This document shows, piece after piece, positions 32,467-42,813 of a DNA stretch of 64,000 nucleotides. The stretch is taken from the NCBI RefSeq assembly GCF_013388355.1, contig NZ_CP058246.1:1488001-1552000 (forward strand), given 5' to 3'. The translations under genes and the position numbers were made by a program. This DNA is from Flavobacterium sp. LPB0248. GTDB lineage: Bacteria > Bacteroidota > Bacteroidia > Flavobacteriales > Flavobacteriaceae. The notes below the pieces were generated by a model. It was not told where the DNA came from, made no database searches, and saw nothing but the letters and a program-made list of their open reading frames with translations. Numbering within the stretch: position 1 is the first letter of the stretch; the number at the start of each line of letters is the position of its first letter.

Positions 32467-34779
32467 TTAAAATGGATATCCAATAGCAATATTCAAAATC
32501 AGATTATCTTTTCTCCAAGAACTGCTTCCTAAATTAATATCATCAATCACCCAACGTTGTCCATCTGGTAAAGCAGGATTTCGAAGTGGAATAGCTAAAT
32601 CGGTTCTTAAAATCAAGAAGGATAAATCGAAACGTAAACCTGCTCCTGCTCCAACAGCTATTTCTTTCATAAAATCTTTTGAAATTTCCGCTCCAGGTTT
32701 GTTCGGATCAGCGTGTAACAACCAAATATTACCAGCATCCAAAAAAACCGCGCCTCTTACAATACTGAAAAGCTTTGCACGATATTCGGTATTAAATTCT
32801 AGCTTTAAATCGGCGGATTGATCAGGCGTATAATTATCATTTGTTGTTGGCGGAATAACATAACTTCCGGGGCCCAAAGTTCGTGCTCTAAATGCTCGAA
32901 TACTATTGGTTCCCCCTACCACAAATTGTTTGGATGCGGGGAGCGTATTTGAATTTCCGTAAGCAAATCCTGCTCCTACAATCAATCTGCTGGCTAATTC
33001 ACTTTCTTTTCCCAATTTTAAATAATGCCTGAAATCGGATCTGATTTTGACATATTGGCTAAACGGAACATCAAATATGGTCTTAACCTTGTTCGGATAA
33101 TCTGCACCTGTGAGCAAACCTGTTAAGTTTCCAGCCAAATCCAATTCGCCATTAAAATAGATGGTATTCTTTTTACGTTTCTGCATGGTATTGGTATAGG
33201 TGTAATTGTAAGTTGGTCCAAAAACCAGCTGTTTTTCAATTACTTTTCCCAAAGCCGCATCTTGCTCTATATCGGCCATATATTCTGGCGTCACATGGTT
33301 TGGACTTACATAAGTCACATCAATTACATTCAATTGATGTTCTTTACGAATGTTTTCTTTCCACATGTAACCAAAAGAAGTATTAAAAGAATTCAAAGCA
33401 TACAGTTGCGTTCTTTTTTGATATTCGTAACGCAAAGTCGCTTTGGTTCTTGGCACATATTCGCTATTTCCTTCAATATGAAAAGGTGTTATAAATCTTG
33501 GCCAGGTTAAACTAACTTCTCCTCCCAGTTTATAAATATTCTTTCCTTTGTTCGTTCCTCCCAACTGAAAATCGGCGCCGCCAAAAACAGAAGCCGTAAA
33601 CAATTCAGCGCCCTTTAAAAAATTACGGTTGTTCCAGTTTAAATTTAATTCTGTACCGGTATAACTCGCAGAATTGGTTTTTCCAATCACTTCAACACGA
33701 ATAAACTTTTTAGGTAAAAGTGTCAGGAAATAATAGGAATCTAAAGCATTCGGAATAGAATCTGACGGCTTAAATTCGTTCTTTACAAAACTGAAAGTTC
33801 CAAGATTTACAAATCGGTTTAAGGTTAAGTTATGATCTTTTCGATTGTAAACATCTCCTTTTTTGAAATAAATTGTTCGATCATAAATTCTTGGTTTAAA
33901 AGTTTCTGTCGTGTCAATTATAGTGAGATCTTTGTATTGCGTGATATTCCTTTTTCTATAAACCGCACTATCATTCGTTAGAGAATAATTCGGATACACA
34001 AAAATCTTATCAATTTTATAAGCGGTCAAAGCTTTTACAGGCGTATCATCTTTTATAACCAGTCTAATTCGTACTTCGTGATCGCCTTTACTGCTGTCTA
34101 CTTTTGCCAAAATATAATCTGGATTAAAATAGAAATATCCCTTTTCTTTTAACCTCGCATCGATTCTTTCTCTTTCTGCTTTTATCACATCCAAATCATA
34201 TGGTTTTCCAACTTTAAGGAGACTTCTTCTATGACTTTTTGCTATAATTTTTGACATTTTTAAAGAATCATCTGGAAACGTAACGCTTTTTATAATGTAT
34301 TGTTTTCTAGGCGTAACCGTATATTCGGCCGTCACTCTTTTATTTCGAACAGTCGAATCGGCACTGACACGGGTTTTAAAATAACCTCTGTTTTCTGTAA
34401 AATTTCGTAAAACTGAAGCATTATAATCCAAATCAACTTTACTGAAAAGCACTGGCGGTTCTCCAACTTTATTACGAAGCCAATATCTTGTTCCTTTATC
34501 TTTTTTGGGTTGGCCTGCAAGGTTATATATCAATAATTTAGGTCGCAGCCCGAAGATTTGTTTGTTTGGTTTTGGGCGCAATAAACCTTCCAATTCTGTT
34601 TCCAGTGCTTTTCGATCTTTCTTTTTCATGATCGAATCTTTTATGGTAACAGAACCGCCTGTATAAAGCAACTCTCCTTCGGGAAGGTATTTCGTATTAC
34701 TGCATCCTAAAACAAAAAACAAGGAAAGCAGCACGATATACTTTAAATATATATTTCTATGATTATGTCTTTTGCTCAT
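32467..34779 (-). CDS. tamL: TamL-type outer membrane assembly lipoprotein (TamA/BamA family)
   Basis: The protein (770 residues from ATG 34779, with AAGGAA right before it) is an Omp85-family member. A lipobox VLGC (Cys26) makes it a lipoprotein, the hallmark of the TamA variant TamL described in Bacteroidota and related phyla. POTRA-like segments cover about 30-300 (KQYIIKSVTFPDDSLKMSKI). The C-terminal half is a surface-antigen D15 beta-barrel (FVVGGTNSIRAFRARTLGPG near 610, GAGAGLRFDLSFLILRTDLAIPL near 715, a DQRWVIDD-like loop and terminal aromatic strand GYPF). With TamB next to it, it should help insert or secrete proteins or lipids at the outer membrane. The TTG three codons upstream is not needed. 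Its start overlaps the tamB end by 17 bases. Confidence 0.9.
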   Translation of the reverse strand: MSKRHNHRNIYLKYIVLLSLFFVLGCSNTKYLPEGELLYTGGSVTIKDSIMKKKDRKALETELEGLLRPKPNKQIFGLRPKLLIYNLAGQPKKDKGTRYWLRNKVGEPPVLFSKVDLDYNASVLRNFTENRGYFKTRVSADSTVRNKRVTAEYTVTPRKQYIIKSVTFPDDSLKMSKIIAKSHRRSLLKVGKPYDLDVIKAERERIDARLKEKGYFYFNPDYILAKVDSSKGDHEVRIRLVIKDDTPVKALTAYKIDKIFVYPNYSLTNDSAVYRKRNITQYKDLTIIDTTETFKPRIYDRTIYFKKGDVYNRKDHNLTLNRFVNLGTFSFVKNEFKPSDSIPNALDSYYFLTLLPKKFIRVEVIGKTNSASYTGTELNLNWNNRNFLKGAELFTASVFGGADFQLGGTNKGKNIYKLGGEVSLTWPRFITPFHIEGNSEYVPRTKATLRYEYQKRTQLYALNSFNTSFGYMWKENIRKEHQLNVIDVTYVSPNHVTPEYMADIEQDAALGKVIEKQLVFGPTYNYTYTNTMQKRKKNTIYFNGELDLAGNLTGLLTGADYPNKVKTIFDVPFSQYVKIRSDFRHYLKLGKESELASRLIVGAGFAYGNSNTLPASKQFVVGGTNSIRAFRARTLGPGSYVIPPTTNDNYTPDQSADLKLEFNTEYRAKLFSIVRGAVFLDAGNIWLLHADPNKPGAEISKDFMKEIAVGAGAGLRFDLSFLILRTDLAIPLRNPALPDGQRWVIDDINLGSSSWRKDNLILNIAIGYPF

Positions 34780-37700
34780 TTCCTTCAATAGTTTTTTCGT
34801 CTTCGTTCTCTTGCAGTTTTTCTTTTTCTTTCTCCTCTTTCTTTTTTTGCTTCTCTTTTTCTTTACGGACTTTCTCTTCTTTAATCAATTGTTTTTCTGC
34901 TTCGGTACGATGAAATAGTTCTCTAAATTTATTGTAGCTCATCGTAATCACAAAGGCAACGCCAGTCTCGATAACCTGCCCTTCAACCGCAACCTGATAT
35001 TGATTTTTACGATAAGCTCGAACCATATATCGACCGTCTTTTGTTAATTGATAATCTAATGCTACATCACCCGCAATATTGGTGCTATCTTCATTGGCAC
35101 GTTCTTGTCCTTCAACACCAAAACTGCTTCCAACAGTAATTTTCAATCGATCGTCTAACAGTTTTTTAGAAACTTCAACATTCAGATCGGTTCTGTTCTG
35201 CATGGTTCCTGTTGTATAATCTTCTGTAGATTCTAAATCAAAATTGACTTCAAATCCTTCAATAAGATCCCCTGCTAGATTATTTAATTGCTGCGAAAGT
35301 ATTTTACTCACACTCTGTCTGGCAAAAGATTCTGCATTTACGCCGCCACTTTCGCTCGCAAACGGGTTTTCGCCTACAAATCGGTTCAATAATAAAAGTG
35401 CAAAAACTTGTTTATTAAGTTCTGCAGGATCTTGCTCCAGCTGTTTCAATTTCGTCTGTGTCATGTCTACAACATTTGAAGCAACATTATAATTCCCTTC
35501 TGGAAGCACAATTCCAAATGAGATTTCTGGCTTCATCAGTTCTCCATTCATTTTCAGTAAAGTCTGAAAAGGAAGTTTTTGTTTGTAGGTATTTTGTACA
35601 GCTTGAGGTTCACTTTTCAATTGATTTCCTAACAAATCAATTGGTGCTGTGTTTACTTTATAAATAGCTGTAATATTTAAAGTTGCCATTGTCGGTTCGC
35701 CATTCCAAGTGATAAAACTTCCTTTCTGAATATCAAATTTTCTTTTGATTCCGTTGAAATTCATTTCATAAGCACCATCCGAAAATTCATATTTCCCTGT
35801 TAAAGTTGTTTTTCCAGACTGATCTATTCCACCGACTAATTCTGCTTCACCTTTTAAATTCAAGTAATCGCCATTAGATTTATCAATCAGCAAAGTTAAT
35901 TCTGCTTCTTTATTGATCGAAATGGCCACATTCACATCCATTCCTTTCAATTCTGACTGATTCAGTTTGTTCTGCATATCAACCGTTTGTTTCAAATACA
36001 TATTGTCTTCATCAACAAACTCTACAATTCCCTCTCGATCGGCAATTGAAGGATCTGATTGTGGCATAACAACCGTAAATTTGGTTTCTTTATTAATTTT
36101 GAGAGTTCCGTCAATAACTGGACTATCCAAATTTCCTTTTATATTCAGTTTTGTGTCTAAGAATAAATCTCCGTAAAATAAATCATTGTCTTTTTCTTTA
36201 GAATGAATGGCTCTAAAATCATCTGCTTCAACCAACAGATTGAAATTATATTTGACAAAATCTGGAGATTGAATAGTTCCATTTACAAACAATTCATTGT
36301 CATTTTCGTCAAAAAGAGAGAATTTATCAAATGAAATGGTTCCATCATTAAAAGTGATTTTTTCGTTTTTAGTTTTAAAATACGAATTCAATTGTGTCAC
36401 CCTAAAACCAGCGTCATTAAAAATCAATTCTCCATTAACTTTTGGAGCTGAAGTATTTCCTGTCAATTTAAAATTTCCTGATAAAAACCCTTGCCCTTCA
36501 GTAATATTCCCCATACTGAAACCTTGAATACTTTTAATATTCAATTTATTAATCACTACATCAAAATCAAAATTTCCAGTATCTAACAAATAATCTCCAG
36601 TAAGTTTTAAGTCATTTCCTTCGTCACTCAAGGCTACATTTGCAGCAAGTGTATTGGCAGTTTTATTATCTACTTTTATTTCTAAATCACCAACTTTTGA
36701 CCCTTTAAAAGTAAAATCATCAATTTTTAGATCTGAAGTAAAAGTTGGATTTGTCATCACGTTTTCAACCAACGCATTTCCGTTTATCAAACCTTGCATT
36801 AGCAGTTCCTCTTTTTTAACCATATTCATAATGGTTTCAATTTTGAAATTGACAAAATCAACCTGAAGCGGTGCGTTATTTTGAGTTCCTTGCGACTGAA
36901 CCTTTAATTCATTTCCACTATTTTCCAGAATAAACTTATTGATATAAAGACGATTTTCTCCAAATTCAATCGCGTTTTCCGGATCTACATTCCATCTATC
37001 ATAATTTAAAACAAAACTGTCTGGATCGATTTTAAAGATACTTTTACCCTTTTCATGATTCAGATTTCCAGCAATAAAATACTGCTGCTTTTCTTTTGGA
37101 TCTTTAATCTCGAGAGCATAAGTCAGCGTATTATTTTGGACATTTCCAGACAGACTTGTAAACGGAATTTTCAAAGAACCGCTTTCAATTGTTGCCACAG
37201 AAACTAAATATTCCAGTGCATTTTCTTTGGCTTCAATATTAATTTTTCCGTCAGAAATAGTATTTCCTCCATAAACAATTCTCGGAATTGTGCCTTTTAC
37301 GGTCAAAGAGTCTGTCTGATTGTTATAATTTCCATTTATCGTAAAAGGCTCTAAGCCTGTTAATTTTGGCAATAATTTAAAAAGTACTGGATCATTATCA
37401 ACTTTCAACATAAAAGCCAATCTCTGCTCATCTGATTCTGCATTTACTTTCGGATTTTGCAGATCCATATATTTCGACAATGATTTTTGAAGCGAGTTTG
37501 CCAAAGTTGTCAATTTGTATTTTCCGATTACTTCGGCTTTTAAAAACTGCGACGAAATTTTAATCGAATTGCTGTCTTTATCTGCGAAAGCCAAAACACG
37601 AATCGAATCTAGAACTATTGGTTCTGCATTTTGCAAAATCTGAATGTTCGACAAAAACACTTTTCCATTTAAAAAATCTGGATTGCTGTTGGTTATATCA

Positions 37701-39874
37701 GCATCGACATTTCCTCGAAGTTTCATTGGGCCTGCGTGCAAATTGAGTTTGTCTAAATCGGCGATGTCTAAATTCAGTTTTAATTTTACAGTCGGATATT
37801 TATCTTTTGTATCTCCGCTTGCCGTTAAATCGAAATTAAGATTCGGATCTTTCATTCCAGATTGCACTGCAAAAGAACCATTTTCTATATTTCCTTTTAA
37901 AGCTAAATCTTTATAAGCATATCGATTAAAGACTGCTTTCTGCACCAAACCATCAATCGCTGCATTTGCCGTTTTTGGATCTAAACCAGTTCCTTTAACT
38001 TTCGCTTTAAGCGTAATTTTTCCGATAGAATCGTTTTTAATTAAACGGCCTAAATCGAAATCTAAAAGATAGACTTCTGCATCGTATTTTTCTCTTTTTT
38101 TAATGCGCTGATCAAACAAGGCATCGACTTTTGCGTTCCCGAAACTACTGTTTAAAGACAGATTGGTTTTGAAACTCTGAACCGATCCTTTAAATTTTCC
38201 TTGTAAACTTAATTGCGACGGAATTTGAATATTCTTCGGAATTGTTCCTGCTGGCACAAACATATTAATGTCTTTTGCTGTGCTCGAAATCTTTTTAATA
38301 TTCAAATCGTAATACGCTTTTTGAGCATCAGGCAATCCTGCAATTTTCCCCGAAAGGGAAACTTTTGTAGAACCAATTCCGCTCATTTCAAATTTTGAAA
38401 TATTCAGTTCTTTCACTTTTCCGCTAACACGGCTATCCACATACAAAATCGCATTTGGGTTACTCTTAAACGGATTTGTATTTTGAAGATCGGGAACAAA
38501 CAAAAGAATATCTTTAAAACCAATTTTAGATTGTTTCAGATTGGCATCAATAGCCAGATTTCCTAAATCTTTCTGAAGCGATTCTAACGATTTGTATTCG
38601 GCTCTAACTTTATCTTGAACAAGGGTTTGCGGGGTTTTTAAATATAAATTATTTAGTGACGCATTTTTTGGTCCGTAAAAGAAATCGGTTTTGAAAGATT
38701 GAATCTGCAAACCACTTTTTTCGTTTACGGTAAGTGTTTTTATATTTCCTGAAATCGTATCATTTCCATAATACAGTTTCTCAGCTTTAAAATTGAATTT
38801 GCTCAAATCTAGATGCGCGTAATCAATTCCTTTTGTTTTTGGTTTTGATTGCATATCATCAAACTTGAATGCGATATTTTCAATATCCACTTTATTAAGC
38901 TTGGCCTTCCAACCCACTTGTTTTATGGCAGTTGTGTCTAAATTGGGAGTTTCAATCTGCTTGTCTTTTGCTCCTAATCTTAAATTTCCACTTAAGTTTT
39001 TAACTTCGAAAGTATCAAAATCCAAAAGCTGTTTGTTCAGGTCAATTTCGTTTACTGCTAAGTTTAAATTCCCCAAACGAATGCCTGAATTGAGTTTAGA
39101 ATCTTTGTTGTCGTATAAAATATCAATTTTAGATAAAGTAATTTTTTCTAATGCTAATTTGAAATCTGGCCTTTTCGAAATCGTATCAACAGTTTTAACC
39201 GAAACCTCTGCAATTTTCTCCACAACATCTTGATCTAAAACGACTTTTAAACCGTTCAGATTGATATTTGGAATATTAAAATCCATTTTATCGAGATCGA
39301 ACTTTTTGAATTTGGTGTCAAAATGTGTTAAGTTCACTTTGACATCATTCTTCGAAAAATCATCTTTAAAATTAAATTTAACCTGATCCAGATTTACTTT
39401 TACAATCGAAATTTTAAAAGGTTTAGCATTTGGATCTTCTACTTTTGGTTCTTTAGATTCGAATGCCTTAATGATATAATCGAAATTGAAAACACCGTCT
39501 TTGTTTCTTGAAATATTAGCTTTTACATTTTCTAAAGAAACAGAATTGATTTCGAGTTCGCTGCTTACCAATTTAAAAAGATCCACATCGACCTCTAATC
39601 GTTTACCTGCCAACAAAGTATCTTTTTTTTGATCTTCAAAATAAAAACCTTCCAGAACTACATCTTTAGGAAATTTAATTAAAATTTTATCGAGAGAAAC
39701 TTTGGTTTTGATTTTACCTTCAAGATAAGTAATCGCTTTGTCTTTAACGAAATTCTGAACCGAAGGAACCTGAATTAAGATTATTAAAAGCAATAATAAC
39801 GCAATCACAGAAACCACGCACCACATTAGGATACGAAGTGTTTTTTTAAGAAAATAAACAGGTTTCTTATTCAT
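34763..39874 (-). CDS. tamB: TamB translocation/assembly protein (DUF490/AsmA-like)
   Basis: A 1703-residue inner-membrane-anchored protein spanning the periplasm. It has an N-terminal anchor helix (about 15-35, CVVSVIALLLLLIILIQ), then an AsmA-like N-terminal region with the YLEGKIKTKVSLDKI block. A very long beta-taco repeat region follows, with strands such as SLENVKANISR, GNLKLxGN-type and LNLKGEAEL motifs. The C-terminal DUF490 domain includes FQTLLKMNGELMKPEISFGIVLPE near 1455-1480. The last roughly 35 residues are a highly charged Lys/Glu tail (EKEKQKKKEEKEKEKLQ). TamB proteins bridge the inner and outer membrane and move lipids or assemble proteins with TamA. The gene order tamB-tamL on one mRNA supports that pairing. 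Confidence 0.92.
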   Translation of the reverse strand: MNKKPVYFLKKTLRILMWCVVSVIALLLLLIILIQVPSVQNFVKDKAITYLEGKIKTKVSLDKILIKFPKDVVLEGFYFEDQKKDTLLAGKRLEVDVDLFKLVSSELEINSVSLENVKANISRNKDGVFNFDYIIKAFESKEPKVEDPNAKPFKISIVKVNLDQVKFNFKDDFSKNDVKVNLTHFDTKFKKFDLDKMDFNIPNINLNGLKVVLDQDVVEKIAEVSVKTVDTISKRPDFKLALEKITLSKIDILYDNKDSKLNSGIRLGNLNLAVNEIDLNKQLLDFDTFEVKNLSGNLRLGAKDKQIETPNLDTTAIKQVGWKAKLNKVDIENIAFKFDDMQSKPKTKGIDYAHLDLSKFNFKAEKLYYGNDTISGNIKTLTVNEKSGLQIQSFKTDFFYGPKNASLNNLYLKTPQTLVQDKVRAEYKSLESLQKDLGNLAIDANLKQSKIGFKDILLFVPDLQNTNPFKSNPNAILYVDSRVSGKVKELNISKFEMSGIGSTKVSLSGKIAGLPDAQKAYYDLNIKKISSTAKDINMFVPAGTIPKNIQIPSQLSLQGKFKGSVQSFKTNLSLNSSFGNAKVDALFDQRIKKREKYDAEVYLLDFDLGRLIKNDSIGKITLKAKVKGTGLDPKTANAAIDGLVQKAVFNRYAYKDLALKGNIENGSFAVQSGMKDPNLNFDLTASGDTKDKYPTVKLKLNLDIADLDKLNLHAGPMKLRGNVDADITNSNPDFLNGKVFLSNIQILQNAEPIVLDSIRVLAFADKDSNSIKISSQFLKAEVIGKYKLTTLANSLQKSLSKYMDLQNPKVNAESDEQRLAFMLKVDNDPVLFKLLPKLTGLEPFTINGNYNNQTDSLTVKGTIPRIVYGGNTISDGKINIEAKENALEYLVSVATIESGSLKIPFTSLSGNVQNNTLTYALEIKDPKEKQQYFIAGNLNHEKGKSIFKIDPDSFVLNYDRWNVDPENAIEFGENRLYINKFILENSGNELKVQSQGTQNNAPLQVDFVNFKIETIMNMVKKEELLMQGLINGNALVENVMTNPTFTSDLKIDDFTFKGSKVGDLEIKVDNKTANTLAANVALSDEGNDLKLTGDYLLDTGNFDFDVVINKLNIKSIQGFSMGNITEGQGFLSGNFKLTGNTSAPKVNGELIFNDAGFRVTQLNSYFKTKNEKITFNDGTISFDKFSLFDENDNELFVNGTIQSPDFVKYNFNLLVEADDFRAIHSKEKDNDLFYGDLFLDTKLNIKGNLDSPVIDGTLKINKETKFTVVMPQSDPSIADREGIVEFVDEDNMYLKQTVDMQNKLNQSELKGMDVNVAISINKEAELTLLIDKSNGDYLNLKGEAELVGGIDQSGKTTLTGKYEFSDGAYEMNFNGIKRKFDIQKGSFITWNGEPTMATLNITAIYKVNTAPIDLLGNQLKSEPQAVQNTYKQKLPFQTLLKMNGELMKPEISFGIVLPEGNYNVASNVVDMTQTKLKQLEQDPAELNKQVFALLLLNRFVGENPFASESGGVNAESFARQSVSKILSQQLNNLAGDLIEGFEVNFDLESTEDYTTGTMQNRTDLNVEVSKKLLDDRLKITVGSSFGVEGQERANEDSTNIAGDVALDYQLTKDGRYMVRAYRKNQYQVAVEGQVIETGVAFVITMSYNKFRELFHRTEAEKQLIKEEKVRKEKEKQKKKEEKEKEKLQENEDEKTIEGNEQKT

Positions 39875-40027
39875 ACGTCAATAAAATCGAATTAGATTAA
39901 AATTGCTTCTGAAAAAAGCAGGGTTCCACATTTTACAAAAATGTAAAATTTAAACCTTAACAATTTACATAATTATAAGGAATTATTCTAAAATTTTATT
40001 GCTAAATGATTTGTGAAGGCCAACAAA

Positions 40028-40056
40028 AAAGCCAAACAATAAAATTATTTGGCTTT
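40028..40056 (-). terminator. Terminator of the YD-like lipoprotein gene
   Basis: AAAGCCAAACAAT and ATTATTTGGCTTT form a stem with one mismatch, flanked on the minus-strand exit side by a T run. Confidence 0.75.
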
Positions 40057-40086
40057 AAGATTTTCCTAAATGACTAGATATATTTT

Positions 40087-40809
40087 CTAATAAGAATATG
40101 TACTTATAGAGGATAATGCTTTATTATTAATTACAGTAGGGAAATTATTATCATCATAAGTATATGTTATCTCATTGGTGTAACTAGAATTGTTTGCCAA
40201 AGTCACAGTATAACTTGTTACATTATTAACCGATGAACTAACTTGCGGCTGCTCCTCAAAGATTTTATTAAACCCTAAAATATTTCTCATTGGGTTATTT
40301 TTATTATCGTACTTATACGTTATTACAGATGATGAAGTTTCATATTTTATGATATTTCCATTCTTTAATGTATAGATATTCTTTGCTGAAATGACTTCTT
40401 CTGCCCCAGTTGAAATAGTAATTCTGGTGACTACAAATGAGACAACATCATTAGATTCATAGGTATAAGAATACTTGTCATAATAGTCTCTTCCTGTAAG
40501 TTTTCGCAAATAAGTTGTCAGTTTCCCATTAGTATAATTATACTCGTTTGTCAAATCTGAACTCTCTTTCTTTGTAATCAGATCTCCTGTATAAGTATAT
40601 TTTACAACATAATTGCCAGAATGAGTACTACTGACGATTTTATTTCCATCAAAAACGAAATCAATAGTCACAGGAGCATTAACACTAGAAATGATTTGTT
40701 TTTTGGGCACTCTACTTGTCTCAGTATTCTGAGAACTGTTGTCTTCGCTTGAACAAGATGTAAAAATCAATAGCGACATGCAAAATAAGGTAGTAATTTT
40801 TCTCATCAT
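40087..40809 (-). CDS. Lipoprotein with YD-like repeats
   Basis: Starting at ATG 40809 (MMRKITTLF), this is a 240-residue lipoprotein (lipobox FTSC, near residue 19). The mature chain has aromatic-rich beta segments of the YxYDxxxN type: VVKYTYTGDLI, YNYTNGKLTTY, YSYTYESNDV, VITYKYDNKNNPMRNILGFN. The block YKYDNKNxPxxNIxGFN-x-SSVNN is shared with the lipoprotein encoded at 41980-42777, so the two are paralogues. They flank the GSCFA gene. I recognise no function; YD-like surface repeats are a guess. Confidence 0.75.
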   Translation of the reverse strand: MMRKITTLFCMSLLIFTSCSSEDNSSQNTETSRVPKKQIISSVNAPVTIDFVFDGNKIVSSTHSGNYVVKYTYTGDLITKKESSDLTNEYNYTNGKLTTYLRKLTGRDYYDKYSYTYESNDVVSFVVTRITISTGAEEVISAKNIYTLKNGNIIKYETSSSVITYKYDNKNNPMRNILGFNKIFEEQPQVSSSVNNVTSYTVTLANNSSYTNEITYTYDDNNFPTVINNKALSSISTYSY

Positions 40810-40924
40810 ATTAAAGATATTTATTACAAATAAACATAATTTTAAGATCAAAACATAACAATTTGTTTGATTTTTGTTTTATCAATTTTTCAAACAAAAA
40901 CTCAAGAAAACATTATTTCACATA

Positions 40925-41884
40925 CTAAAATACAATATGAGGCCATTTTTTCTCAACGTTTTTCATTTTGATCTGAAGATTAGCTAAGAATTTTTGATGT
41001 TGTTCTGATTGTGGATTAAAACTTCGATGACGCAAACTTTTCTGGATTTCGTCTACTTCTTTCATCACAGAAGCACTTTCTTCTGAAAAATAATTTTCAC
41101 TGAAAAGCTTCCAGATATAATCTATAGCGATTTGATTTGGATGCAGCATATCTTCGCCGTAAAAACGATAATCACGAAGTTCATCCATCATGATTTCGTA
41201 CGAAGGAAAATAGTTATAAGTTATGAGTTTTGAATTATGAGTTTTTAAAACTTGATGTAAAGCTGTAAATAAATGCGATTTACTTAATTGGTTTTCTACA
41301 AAGCCATCTTTGATATGGCGAACTGGGGAAATAGTGAAAGTGAAATTTATATTGGGATTTAAAGTCTGAATAACATCAATTGTATTTTGAATGCTTTTTT
41401 GAATTACTTCGACTGATAATAATTCTTTAGAAAATTGTTTTTGAGGCACTTTATGGCAATTAGCCACAATTTCGTCTTTTTCAAGATTTCTGTAAATCCA
41501 TGAAGTTCCAAAAGTGATGATAATATGCGTGGCTTCTGTAAGTTGTTTATATGTTTCTGTTATTGCTTTATTTAGCGTTTCTAATAATTCCTGACGATCA
41601 GAGTTGCTTAAATCTGAATGAACTTCAAAACTATGCCAACGCTCATTATAAAAGAAAACATCTTTTTCCTCAAACAATTTCTGCTGGCAAACTCTTCTAA
41701 ATAAACTTTCAATTGAAACTGGGTTAAAGATAATTCCAAACGGATTGGTCTCATTCTGAAATTTAAAATAGTCAAATTTCTCAGATATGTTCTCAGCAAA
41801 ACAAGAACCTATAGAAAGTATTTTCGAATCGTAATTGATCGGATTTTTACTTTTTGAAATGGGTATTTGAGTTCTAAATTGCAT
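40925..41884 (-). CDS. GSCFA domain protein
   Basis: From ATG 41884 (MQFRTQIPI) this is a 319-residue cytoplasmic protein. The family name motif is present: SIGSCFAENISEKFDYF near residues 25-41, followed by NPFGIIFNPVSIE, HIIITFGTSWIYRN, and HPNQIAIDYIWKLF. GSCFA proteins resemble SGNH hydrolase-like enzymes (GSC-type first block, GTSW, DxxHPN); whether this one hydrolyses anything is not known. A longer start at 41911 is possible but adds an atypical N-terminus. It sits between two related lipoprotein genes. Confidence 0.88.
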   Translation of the reverse strand: MQFRTQIPISKSKNPINYDSKILSIGSCFAENISEKFDYFKFQNETNPFGIIFNPVSIESLFRRVCQQKLFEEKDVFFYNERWHSFEVHSDLSNSDRQELLETLNKAITETYKQLTEATHIIITFGTSWIYRNLEKDEIVANCHKVPQKQFSKELLSVEVIQKSIQNTIDVIQTLNPNINFTFTISPVRHIKDGFVENQLSKSHLFTALHQVLKTHNSKLITYNYFPSYEIMMDELRDYRFYGEDMLHPNQIAIDYIWKLFSENYFSEESASVMKEVDEIQKSLRHRSFNPQSEQHQKFLANLQIKMKNVEKKWPHIVF

Positions 41885-41925
41885 GATTTCTAATTTAAAC
41901 ACGAATTTCATCAATTTTTACCAAT

Positions 41926-41956
41926 AAAAAAACCAAATACAAAAAGTATTTGGTTT
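41926..41956 (-). terminator. Terminator of the second YD-like lipoprotein gene
   Basis: AAACCAAATAC and GTATTTGGTTT form a perfect 11-bp stem with loop AAAAA; the minus-strand exit is a T run. It separates this gene from the GSCFA gene downstream. Confidence 0.85.
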
Positions 41957-41979
41957 CTATAATTAAAGTATGCTTTTAA

Positions 41980-42777
41980 TTAATAAGTAAACTCAAAAGA
42001 TTCAGCAGGTGTGATTCCGTCTCTTTTGAAATTAGTAACTTTTGAAAGGAAATTATTTGCATCATATACGATTTCGCTTTTGTATACATTTGGTGTTTCA
42101 TTTGAATAAGACGCTGTATACTTAACAATATTGTTCACAGAGCTATACACAGAACCTTCACCTTCACTATGATCTATTAGCAAATTGAATCCTGCAATGT
42201 TTTTGTATGGACTGTTTTTATTGTCATATTCATATTGAGCTGTAAATACAGTACCTGTTTCTGAATCTGTTTGTACACTTTTAATTAGATTTCCGTTTGC
42301 AAAAGTTAACACTTCAGAATAAACACTTTTTTTCTCTATAGTACCATTTATATTGTAGCGCTCTCTTTTTACTGTTCCATCTGCGTTATGCGTAAATACT
42401 ATTCTGCTATTATATTCACCATTAGGAAATGCAGTCGAAAAACCTTCTGCATATACATACTCTGTAAGTTTTCCATTTGTATATTTATACGTTGTTACGT
42501 CGCTAATAATATCTTTACCGCTTTCCGTATCATAATTAGTTTCTTTTACCACAAGGCTACCATCGTAAGTATAGTCAGTTCTTCCTGTTTCATCTTTCAT
42601 GCTTACAATTTTAGTACCATTATAAGTTGCTATACGAGTAGAATTCTCTGAAGGATATCCTACACTAGAATATTTAATTGTTTTTGGTAAAATAACATTT
42701 CCTTCTTGATTATCATCACTTGAACAAGATGTTAAAACTAGTGCTAAAGCACCAAAAAAGCATAAAATTTTTTTCAT
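41980..42777 (-). CDS. Lipoprotein with YD-like repeats, paralogue of 40087-40809
   Basis: A 265-residue lipoprotein (lipobox LTSC, Cys18). Repeated Tyr-Thr/Tyr-Asp segments appear: TDYTYDGSLVVKETNYD, TYKYTNGKLTEYVY, and YEYDNKNSPYKNIAGFNLL followed by YSSVNNIVKYT, matching the other lipoprotein. The function is unknown. It is followed by its own terminator and preceded by TACGTTTG, a good -7 box, at 42806-42813 on the minus strand. Confidence 0.78.
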   Translation of the reverse strand: MKKILCFFGALALVLTSCSSDDNQEGNVILPKTIKYSSVGYPSENSTRIATYNGTKIVSMKDETGRTDYTYDGSLVVKETNYDTESGKDIISDVTTYKYTNGKLTEYVYAEGFSTAFPNGEYNSRIVFTHNADGTVKRERYNINGTIEKKSVYSEVLTFANGNLIKSVQTDSETGTVFTAQYEYDNKNSPYKNIAGFNLLIDHSEGEGSVYSSVNNIVKYTASYSNETPNVYKSEIVYDANNFLSKVTNFKRDGITPAESFEFTY

Positions 42778-42805
42778 TTTGATTTGGTTAAAATTCTTAA
42801 TGGCG

Positions 42806-42813
42806 CAAACGTA
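42806..42813 (-). promoter_or_regulatory. -7 box of the second YD-like lipoprotein gene
   Basis: TACGTTTG on the minus strand, about 29 bases before the ATG. Confidence 0.5.
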
